Assembly (NCBI RefSeq): GCF_000003605.2
Contig: NW_003141823.1
Span: 41,903-72,512, forward strand
Length of the DNA: 30,610 nt
Origin: Saccoglossus kowalevskii
Taxonomy: Eukaryota; Hemichordata; Enteropneusta; Harrimaniidae
Direction: 5' to 3'
Numbering within the stretch: position 1 is the stretch's first letter; each line of letters begins with the position of its first letter. Positions 10,213 through 19,413 of the stretch are shown here, one piece after another. Both the position numbers and the translations under genes were made by a program. Below the pieces are notes generated by a model that was not told where the DNA came from, did no database searches, and saw nothing but the letters and a program-made list of their open reading frames with translations.

Positions 10213-13196
10213 ATGGCTTTTGGTGGCATGACTCAATCGCAAATGCAGCTAGTGGCTGAACTGGAAATAGAAATGATGGCTGATATGTATAACAGGTCAG
10301 GATCGTGATTTATTTATTTATGGCCCTATAGTCCCCCTTAGTTTTCGAGATTACTTGGTCTCGTATTTTTTAACGACAACATTTTCACATCTTGAAGATC
10401 TAGACTGAATACGTAGAAGTAGGCGATCGATATAAGATGACCCTGAAATATTACTGCCAAGGGCGGATAATAGAAGGGTTCGAGGACTAATAGATGTTTT
10501 CAAAAACTTCAACGGTATGACAGAAGCATTAAAGTTTGTACCTTGTAAGTTGCATTAAAAATAAATTATATTGTTTCAAGTTATTCGAGTTGTTAATAGT
10601 CCCCATTGAACGTAGTCTGAAATGAAGACTTATTATTTGGGGTTGCATTCATTCTTCCATCTTTCTGACCTAACAAAGTTTTACCAAGACAAGGCACATT
10701 TCCTTTCCTATTACGTCATTGCCAATCTTATTTAAATGTTCACAGTGTAGATTTGATATTTCTATGCTTTACTCTACAAAATGTGTAAGCGTTCTAACAT
10801 TTGATTGCTGCTCTCACAACTTTTTTGAACCAGAATGTGTAATCAATTGTTACAACAACAATAATTATAATAATAATAATAATAACAATATTCATTTTGA
10901 GTAGAACATAGTCAAATCTATAACTAAATAACAATACATAAAAATAAAAAATAAAACATACTAAAAAGGTTTAACAAATGGGCTTGGAAAAATCAGAGAA
11001 TTGATAATTACTATATCACATTACCATACTTTCTTTTATAAAAATGCCAAGCTGTATTAATGTGGAAATGTTGCCCATAATGTATTTAAATTTTGACTCT
11101 TCATCCATCAAATGGAAATTAACAGTTTTATTTCTAATTGAGTCAAACAATTTGCTCCTAATTGTAATATGTTGTAGGCAGGGTTTTTCTAGAAAAAAAA
11201 CGCAAGAGGGAGCACTGCAATTCAGCGGCGCCACCAAGTGGGGGAGATAGGGTTCTCCCTACCAGGGTGTGGAGTTTTTGATAATTCTATGTTAAAATGG
11301 AGCATTCTATGGCATCCTTTAGGCCAAAATTACTATCAGACAGGTCACAGTTGAAGACTGGGGTCGCATGTGACCCCTGGTCAATCAGAATTTTATGGTT
11401 GCCAGAAGATCTGCTCCCCAGGGTAATGGGGCGCATGGCCATGGCATGAGGGCGCTGTTTAAAAAATCCCTGGTGGGCATTTCCTAACATAATGAAATTC
11501 ATTCTCAATTGAATCTGTGTTGCATCTTGTACAGATCCTGTGTTCAACTTTAACCTTTGGTCTTATATGCCCTCCTTTCTCAATCATTAGGGATGGTCAC
11601 ATGACATGATGTATGGGACCTGTATCTAGCAGGACATGATGCAGCTACTGACTACTATGCTTTGTACAACCTTTTTATTTAGCAAGACAAAAAAACTTTC
11701 ATTCATAAGGGTGATGCCTGATCACTACATAGTGATATACTAAACTAGGAAGATAAATTATAACAAGCCATGCATGGCACAGTCCCCGTTAGTTATCAAA
11801 TTTAAGATATATAGTTTTGTTTATAGTAATATAGCTGGAATATAACCATGACAGGAATATGATTTTTTAACATTAAAATGATTGACAGTTGTATCTGATC
11901 GTCAAACAAGTACATGTCCATATTGAGAGATATTGCTCTGGAACAGCATTCAAAATCAGCCATTTTGATTACATGTATATATATAACGTATAACGAATAT
12001 ATAAAATTTAAATATAATAAGTCAAAGCTCGAGAAGCCCAATCATTAAAACAAAATGGCCGCCAGTCAGGCATTTTGAATCTTATCTGAAAAACAAAATT
12101 ATTTGCATCAAGGTCCCATAATGTCTAATGTATATACCAAGTTTGAACAAAATCCATTTATAAACAGCCGAGAAATGGTTGATTTTTAGGATTTTTTAGC
12201 ACAAAAATGGCCGCCATTCGCCCATCCTGAATCAGATCGTAAAACAAAATGATGTGCATCAAGGTCCTATAATGTCTAACGTATATACAAAGTTTGAACA
12301 AAATCCATCTGTAAACAGCCGAGAAATGCTTAATTTTGATGATTTTTAGCACAAAAATGGCCGCCATTCGGCCATCTTGAATCAGATCGTGAAACAAATT
12401 GACGTGCATTATGTATAATATCATGTATGATGTATGTGTGAAGTTTGATTGTGATTGGTCCAGGCATTTCTAAGATACAGGTCCGGACGCACACACAGAC
12501 GCACGGACACACGGAGGTCAAAATATAAGTCCCTGTTTTCGGACTGTGTCCGAACAGGGACTAAATATACATGAATATCTCTGGTTTAATCTGTCTGTGT
12601 GTGCATGACAAAACCAACACAGTATTGAAGATGAAGTTCATTTGATTACAGACTGTAGCTATTACACTGATGAAAGAGATACTATATATGCTGAATTTAC
12701 TAAGGAAATCCCCACTTTCCAGTCTGAAAACAATATCAATAAGTTTATTATCCTTATCAATACTAACCATTCTAAACTAATTAGAATGCAGTACACGGTA
12801 TATGATAGTGTTTTGAAAAACACAAACTGCTTTGAATTTTTACTGACCTGATCTTATGTTAACGTTCGATTTTTACTTGTTATCTTTACTTTTATTACGT
12901 TCAGCCCAAAATGAATTTGTTATTTCATTATGTTGTAATCAAACTTATTATTATTATTACATAACTAATTCCAATTTTCACTCAACAGAATGACAACAGC
13001 CTGTCAAAAGAAGTGTGTCCCACCCAAATACAAAGAAGGTGATCTAACAAAGGGAGAATCAGTCTGCCTCGACAGATGTGTAGCTAAATACTTAGAAGTT
13101 CATGAAAGAATTGGAAAGAAATTGACAGAGAAATCTATGCAGGATGAACAAGTTATGAAACAACTTCAACAACAACAGAAACAACCAGGCAGCTGA
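10213..13196 (+). CDS. TIMM10: TIMM10, mitochondrial intermembrane-space import chaperone (Tim10), 2 exons
   Basis: Exon 1 is 10213-10295 (27 codons plus AG, donor gtcagg) and exon 2 is 12989-13196 (acceptor caacag), giving 96 residues; the human protein has 90. The two halves join through a split Arg codon and read ...[20 protein letters not shown], almost identical to human Tim10. The family's twin CX3C motifs are intact: C33-QKK-C37 and C54-LDR-C58, 16 residues apart, followed by the conserved KYLxxHERxGKKLTExSMQDE helix. Small Tims form hexamers with Tim9 that escort hydrophobic precursors across the intermembrane space to TIM22; the four Cys form two disulfides through the MIA40 pathway. 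The Gln-rich tail (about 88-94) is a small extension. The start codon is the first in frame before the conserved helix. The 2.7-kb intron contains a pearl-like element. The gene is convergent with the DUF4291 gene. Confidence 0.96.
11170..11570. other. Unrecognised GC-richer patch in the TIMM10 intron
   Basis: This segment is more GC-rich than the rest of the intron and starts with 'tttttctagaaaaaaaa'. An 86-codon minus-strand open frame (11287-11547) runs through it but matches nothing I know and has no convincing codon or splice context. The most likely reading is an old interspersed repeat; I cannot name it. Confidence 0.3.
11781..12562 (+). mobile_element. Pearl-like (Helentron-type) non-autonomous element, most complete copy
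   Basis: The left end carries AGTCCCCGTT (11781-11790), which is inverted at the right end as AACAGGGACT (12553-12562). The core has tandem units with an exact 150-bp spacing of the 'aaaatggccgccat' motif (near 12051, 12201 and 12351), each with 'aagtttgaacaaaatccat' and 'aaacagccgagaaatg'. The 3' end folds as a 15-bp hairpin (12528-12562) with a two-T bulge and is followed by AA. Short terminal inverted repeats, a roughly 150-bp tandem core and a 3' hairpin fit the published description of pearl/HINE elements. There is no coding capacity. The left limit could extend to about 11760, where similarity with the 5861 copy starts. Confidence 0.65.
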
Positions 13197-13212
13197 TCTC
13201 CAGTTTGACTTT

Positions 13213-13218
13213 AATAAA
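13213..13218 (+). promoter_or_regulatory. TIMM10 polyadenylation signal AATAAA
   Basis: A canonical AATAAA begins 17 nt after the TIMM10 stop codon, and 'tgttttaggtcgtt' follows at a suitable distance. The resulting 3' untranslated region would be very short. The cleavage site itself cannot be read. Confidence 0.65.
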
Positions 13219-13784
13219 TGTAACCTAGGAAACAATTGCATGTTTTAGGTCGTTAATTTCATGACAAAATACTTGGTGTCGTGTACTCCAAATTCTTTTT
13301 TTACTCTCCAGTCAGGATACAATTTGTACAATATGTCACATAAGTGAATTTCCACTCCTCTGCTCATTGGTTGATAGAACTTTTGGACTTTCTATGTCAT
13401 GCAACAGCTAGAACTAATTTTATAGACTGTTCACAATTGTTGTCATCATCTAAAATGTATTCATGCTCAATATCCGATGTAAAAACTGTTGATCAAAAAC
13501 CTGTAAGCTACCTGTGTCTATTTGTCTCCTCCAAAATTGCTCTTGGAATTTGAATTATTAGGAATTTTATTTTTTATCCCAGCTTCTTAATTCTCTTTCC
13601 CTCCAAAGAACAAGCCCAATTAATTCGGTCGCAGTCATATAACTTTTAAGATTTGCGGCATATTTCGTGTTTTTAGCGTCTGCAATGCAAAATGCTTTTA
13701 AGCTGGAAAGTGATGCAGGAAAGGTAATCAAAATGTAGAAAATTCATTACCCATAATGCACTTGCACACCTGTTTCTTATTTTA

Positions 13785-13990
13785 GTCCCTGTCTGGATGC
13801 AGTCTGAAAGATTGACCTCTGTGAATATGTCTGTGCATTCACACCTGTATCTCAGACATGCCTTGACTAATCACATTCAAACTTCACACATACATCAATA
13901 CATCTTAGGATACATAAGCACGTCTACTTGTTTTACTATCAAATTCAAGGTTGAATGGTGGTTATTATGGACCTCTGTTGTGCATGGAGA
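13785..13990 (-). repeat. Degenerate pearl-like element copy, inverted
   Basis: The copy starts with tttagtccctgtctgga, a decayed half of the terminal hairpin. It then follows the family in reverse orientation: 'cctgtatctcagacatgcct', 'aatcacattcaaacttcaca', 'catacatcaatacat' and 'gcacgtctacttgttttac'. It is more diverged than the other copies and ends before the core repeats are recognisable. Confidence 0.6.
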
Positions 13991-14040
13991 GATTTAGTTC
14001 ATAACTGGGACGAAATTAGTGGACTTTGATGTACCTGGTA

Positions 14041-14700
14041 CATCATTTTTGACTCTCATGTGCGAGGCACACAATGGGAGTCTTTGCAGTTAGTGCGTTT
14101 GTATGTATGTCCGTGTCTGTTCCACTGATACCTCAAGAACCATGTTGGTTTTTAATGAAACTTGATGCATAGATGTTCTGGACTAATGCATAGATTCAAT
14201 TAGGTTTTGGTTAAAATTCATGCATATTAATTATCTAATTTGCATAAGGATTAGTCAATTGTGAACATTTCCACTGATATCTNNNNNNNNNNNNNNNNNN
14301 NNNNNNNNNNNNNNNNNNNNNNNNNNNNNNNNNNNNNNNNNNNNNNNNNNNNNNNNNNNNNNNNNNNNNNNNNNNNNNNNNNNNNNNNNNNNNNNNNNNN
14401 NNNNNNNNNNNNNNNCATTTCAATGAAACTTGGTATGTCATAGGACAATGCACAGACCTCACAGGATTTAGGTTGCATATTTGCATATGAATTACCTAAT
14501 TTGCATAATTAATAAATTTTCAGCTTTTCCGTCAATATCTCAAGTACTTAATTATCTTATTTCAATGAAGCTTTGTACATGTATACTCTAAGACAATGTG
14601 ATGATCTAATTAGTTTTTGGTACATCCATAATAATCATTTAATTTGCATAATTAAATTAGTTCATTGGGGTAATCCACTGATATTAGTTTTATGTTGAAA
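14041..14700. repeat. Tandem/interspersed repeat with a sequence gap (N at 14283-14415)
   Basis: Recurring motifs 'ccactgatat', 'tttcaatgaaactt', 'gacaatg' and 'taatttgcataatt' occur with a spacing of about 140-150 bp on both sides of a 133-base run of N. The block begins with 'gactctcatgtgcgaggcac' at about 14050. The gap inside a tandem repeat suggests unresolved assembly, so the true length of the array is unknown. No gene is seen between TIMM10 (13196) and the DUF4291 gene (15792). Confidence 0.65.
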
Positions 14701-15597
14701 AACATGCATATTGATTATTTAATTATTGTTGGATCATTTCTGATCTAAAAAAAAAATATTATTTGTCACAGGTGCTTTGGAATTAGACTGAAAACCACAG
14801 AATTAAAATCAAATATCTTTTTTGTTATTAGTATTATAAATTTTGATAATGTGGATCACATAGTTTTCATGTTGTACATCTCAAATAGCAGACAAATATC
14901 AGTTGCTATGCTTCTTGTTTGAAAGGCTAATCTTAAATTTTGAATTAATTTTAATGTGTCTCCAATACTCTGAGCACACAGAGTTTTTTCTAAACTTTCT
15001 CTGATGTTTTATTCGATGAGATACAAGATATTCAATGGTCAGTCATTTGTTTTAATGAATGCTGTGAATGTTCAAACATATATATATCTTGAACTAGATA
15101 TCTCACAGGGATTGTGTAATGCAATTATCTCTTAGAGTGTTACCAACAATTCTACTCAATTTATAAAAATATTGCTATATGGATTAAATCTTGGTGTTGG
15201 AAGTTCTTTTTTGTGAAAACGTTTAGAAGAAAAAAAATGCACACCCCTATAAAACATAAAGTTGTATATAGTGTCGCAATTTTCTAAGGACCAAGGGAGT
15301 CTTCTTAAGCTTCCTCAGTTTGATATTGAAAACAAAGCAATGTGACTTGACTTTCTCAAAATAGATTCATTGGAGTTCACATAGCAAACTCACATGCCAT
15401 AGATGTACAGTAGACTTATTTTCATATCCATGAATATTTGTACTGTAACTTTACCTTTATTAATTAATTAATGTAAATATACAAATACATTTCTCAACAA
15501 GTTTAGTCAATGCATTTTCATTATAAAATATTAGTGCCCAAACTTATATTTTCCTAAAAAAATAATCCATTTAATATGTATATATATTTTCATTTAT

Positions 15598-15750
15598 AGT
15601 CTAAACATACATTCCATTGGCCAGCTCGAAAAAAAAAAGCCATACTAGTATATAGTATTTGGGGGGGGGGGGGACTATAAATGTACTTTCTATTAGCCAG
15701 CTCGAAAAAAAATGGTATTTTTGGGGACTATAAACATGCTTTCCATAAAT
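15598..15750. repeat. Short local duplications with a G homopolymer, just past the DUF4291 stop codon
   Basis: The sequence 'ctataaa/ctaaac ... ctttcya ... gccagctcgaaaaaaaa ... ggtattt ... gggg' is present twice, and a third copy starts at about 15728. A run of 13 G lies at 15661-15673. This lies immediately downstream of, or within, the 3' untranslated region of the minus-strand DUF4291 gene. Confidence 0.65.
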
Positions 15751-15791
15751 AATAGTTGTACATTGTATATGAAATATAAACAAATATTCAA

Positions 15792-18733
15792 TCATAATTC
15801 TGGTTCTTCAACGTTAATCAAGTTGGCAGTCTTCTTATCCGTAACATGGTATACTTTCTCAATTGGTACTACCAATTTGTCTATGTTTTCTGGAGTCAAT
15901 TTAACCATCTCTTCTTGTACAAACGGTGTCACATCTTCTATGCTCACAATCCACTCAGTCGCATATTTCCTTAAAATCTAAATAAAATATGTTTATTGTC
16001 ACCACTGTACTGTTCAAAGCAGCAACATTTCCAGCTGAGAGATTGGCTTGAGATCATTACATGTTTATTACTGGTTAGTTCTAACCATTTTTACGATAAT
16101 TAATGGGCACATTTACAAGCATTATGACACGCCATCGATAGTGTCAGTACATACATTTTGTTTAGATAGCATTGCTTTTCTTGATCTTCTATATTTATAC
16201 TCAACGTGTTTGAGTCCCCCCCAACTACCAGGGTATTATATGACGTCTCCTCTTGAGGTTGGTTTTACCCAACTTGTTCTAATCATGTAATGATCAGGGG
16301 GAATTGGCACAAAAAGGTGTTGTCCGATCTGGATGGAACCTTTTGAAATCAGTCGTGCACAGGCCCATAGATGAAATCATTTCAGTGATTACTTTACTAA
16401 ATAATAGTCAACAAATGTACAGGCCCTAAAATTCTTTCTATTGCAAAACAATTCAACAGCTGAATGTTGCTGTTTCAGTGTTCGAACAATATGGCAGTGA
16501 TAGTGAGATTATGAAGATATAATAAGTAGTTTGGACTTATCAAGGCAGGTTCAACACGTCATTTGAGTCACCGATATACAAGTTGTAAACTGACCTCTCC
16601 TTTGAGTCCTAGCTGTATAGCTCTTCTTAATGTTGGCGCACCGCTTGGTTTGTGGTCAGGATCCCACTGGAGACGTACTTGTATATCATTCTTGTTAAGA
16701 CCAGCAGCTTTCTGTGCCTATGAAGTGGAATGTAGGTACGATGATTCAAAGTAGAAATTCAAATATGCACGAACGTTCCTCCATTCACATGTATTGCCAC
16801 TGTGTTGCACATGCATATTTCAGTACGAATAAGCACTACCCAAAAAATCCATATGCAAATCAATAGAACAAATCTTGTCAAATAGACTAAATTTTAGCCA
16901 ATTGTATAAAAATGAAAGTTGAAATGAAAAATCCTTGCCATTCTAGGTGTGAAATAGTACAAAAAATGTATATGTTAAAATGACTGAAATGTCACATTCT
17001 CATTGATCCTCGTTTTTTTTTGAATTTAGTAATCACATACTGGTAGTTTCATTTGTCAGCATAGTGACAATGAACAACACAGTTGCTTATATTATGCATC
17101 ATACTGTTTAGAACAAATGTATGTTTGACAAAAACAAAAGATTTTCAAATGGTTTATAGAGGGCAGTATGACCTGTCCTTTTATCATTGGCAAGGTTGCT
17201 GTACAACAGCATCAATATAAAAAGATGTGAACTGCCTCACAAATTAAACTTTACTTTGCTAGTGTTTTAAAGCTTAACCAAGAATTCTCAAAATCTTTAA
17301 GAACAAATAAATTAGGTATGCATGTCTTTATAGTATGGAAAATGTTTCTTTCAATGCCGGGCCAAATTGGTTTTAAGATTTTGTATATACATTTCTCAGG
17401 AAAGTTAAAAAAAAAAAAAAATTTATGTTTTGTACATTTTATTGGATGTATGTGCCAGTATGTTGGGCATACATTCAAAGTATGTCATTTTGTATGGCCA
17501 TAAAAGCCAAATACTGCAAGAGAAATAATATTCACTGTGTTTAATTAATCCTGTTCGATATGGTACTTATAGCATACCGGTACATTGTTTATTTACATGA
17601 AATTCGAAAACTCGCTGCACGAAGGATACTCCCTGGTTTGTGATAAACATAACAGCTTATTTTATAATTAATTTAGTACCTGGTATACCATATTTGCTCT
17701 ATTACTCGCATATTCACTCACATGATTACAGACGTGTTTTCATGGTCACAATACTAGTAAGTTAAATGATGCAATATACAACAGATTTTTTGTCAAAATA
17801 AAATGAAACTAATAATTATTTGCCCAGTATAATATCATACAACAACCAACTAATTAGAAATAGACTCTTGCTTTTTTCAACACATATACACATCAAGTAT
17901 TATCCCTTGGACCAGACTTACTTGAGCTGAATATGCCTTGGAAAGAATGGAATCAAAGCCTTCCCTAGTTATCCTCACAGCAAGGACCCTTTCTTGCTTT
18001 GACTTAGTTGCCCAACCACAGCGATACATCATCCATAAGAAGTTTGGCTTTATCCAAGACATTCTGTCAAAACTGTAATGCGGACCTCCAAACCTAAGAT
18101 GAAATAAAACAAGGGAAAAAAAACAGTTGCTGATTAATAAACAAGTTTTACATTATTACAATTGCATATATTGCAATAACTAATAGCTAGCTCAGCCTGT
18201 GTAGTGGTATCAACAACTATTTAAGTTTATTAAATTTTTAATTAAAGCGGGGGAGTCGTTACCTGCACAAGCATCAGATGGCCATAGCCTGTCATTGTTT
18301 ACAAACAAGCGTCTACCCATGAGCCTTTGCGTTCTTAGCGTGGGTTGTTATCATCACTTGGGACTCAATTCCCGCGCGTGCGCATGCGAAGACCCTCCCG
18401 CTTCAAGGGCCGATCTGATGTCAATCATTACCGCTACCCAGAACTCCTGGTGATAGCGACGTAGTTATTGGTGATGTTGACATTGAATTCCTGTTGAAAG
18501 GTGATAGTTTTATGGTGATTGGTCAAATGAAAACATTAAAAACAAAATAAAATATAATAAAAACCTTACCTTTGGTTTTTAACTGCATAATTAGCAATTT
18601 CTGGACAGAATGCTTGATACACAACAATATTGTGGTCATCGTATTGAGCCAGAACGTGGTTTCCGTTCTTTGGCCACAGTTTCATTATTTCCATGTAGTT
18701 ACCTGTCTGCCAAACAGATTTACTGTGAGCCAT
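15792..18733 (-). CDS. DUF4291-family protein, 212 aa, complete, 4 exons
   Basis: Exons on the minus strand are 18570-18733, 17922-18093, 16595-16711 and 15792-15977. All have GT-AG junctions (donors gtaagg, gtaagt, gtcagt) and join in frame to a TGA stop. The protein carries the hallmarks I associate with DUF4291: an N-terminal LAQYDDHNIVVYQAF stretch (about 28-42), FGGPHYSFDRMSWIKPNFLW (56-75), MMYRCGWATKSKQERVLAVR (76-95), a QWDPDH motif (126-131) followed by RRAIQLGLKGE, and a C-terminal EWIVSIEDVTPFV. There is no signal peptide or membrane segment. The domain fills nearly the whole protein, as in bacterial and fungal members. The family's biochemical function is not known to me. The start chosen is the only ATG before the conserved region in exon 1. 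The gene is divergent from NAA25 and convergent with TIMM10. Real introns argue against bacterial contamination. Confidence 0.9.
18379..18388. promoter_or_regulatory. NRF-1-like motif in a CpG-rich patch of DUF4291 intron 1
   Basis: TGCGCATGCG matches the palindromic core recognised by NRF-1 in animals. It sits in an unusually GC- and CpG-rich segment (about 18250-18470) for this window, inside the first intron of the DUF4291 gene. It may mark an alternative promoter or enhancer; function is inferred from the motif only. Confidence 0.35.
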
Positions 18734-18979
18734 TTTCCTATAATAATTAATGCTTATCAGGTTTGTCCTGAAGTGTGAGTTAATTTATAAGCAACATCAT
18801 ATTGCAACAACCCACTGTTATGGCCCAAAAAATATTTCGCCACATTGTGAAATCACAGCCCGGAAGAAAAGTTGATTTTGTTTTGATATAGCGCCCCCGC
18901 GATACAAATTGTTAACTTCTCGTAGGTGTCTGTCTGATATCGTGTGATCTCGTAGAATGCGTGGACCCGGAAATTCAAG
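18734..18979. promoter_or_regulatory. Compact bidirectional promoter between the DUF4291 gene and NAA25
   Basis: Only 246 bp separate the two divergent start codons. The segment contains a CCGGAAG motif (18860-18866), a 'cgcccccgcg' GC box-like stretch (about 18892-18901), a weaker ETS-like ACCCGGAAAT at 18965-18974, and a CAAGATGGC motif at 18976-18984 that overlaps the NAA25 ATG and resembles a YY1 site. There is no TATA box next to either start. Transcription in both directions is inferred. Confidence 0.55.
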
Positions 18980-19382
18980 ATGGCAGGTCGTGGCCATGTG
19001 GATGTGAACGAGAGGAGGCTTAGGCCGATTTATGGTGAGTGTAATCATTAAAATGCAAACATCTTTGTGGGTTTTTCAACGTGACTAATCAATAAACCAC
19101 ATACGATGAAGTCAATGCCACAGCTATTTGAGCCTCTCGCTGTGCTGCCCGTGAACATAATCGATGTGATGCGTTTCGGGGGTGGTTGGCGCTCTCATAC
19201 CGGTGTCCTGCACTGTACCGGAGCTTGGCTTGCATCAACCGCTCGATTGTTCGCATGACGTATCTATGTTCACACGTATGAGTTGAAGCATGTTGTGTGA
19301 CCACGATCGACCTCTAAGTGACCTCGCTTTGATTGCAAGTCATCAATTTTAGAAATGAATATACTTAATATTGAGACAAGTT

Positions 19383-19413
<31 letters not shown>

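Noticed and set aside
11287-11547. An 86-codon minus-strand frame in the TIMM10 intron
   Set aside because: No recognisable domain and no splice or promoter context; the surroundings look like an old interspersed repeat.
12158-12521. Minus-strand frames with a repeated [15 protein letters not shown] peptide, also at 29122-29430
   Set aside because: The peptide is the translation of the 150-bp core of the pearl-like element, which is non-coding in all copies.
14235-14486. Frames running through the N block
   Set aside because: They are artefacts of unknown bases inside a repeat.
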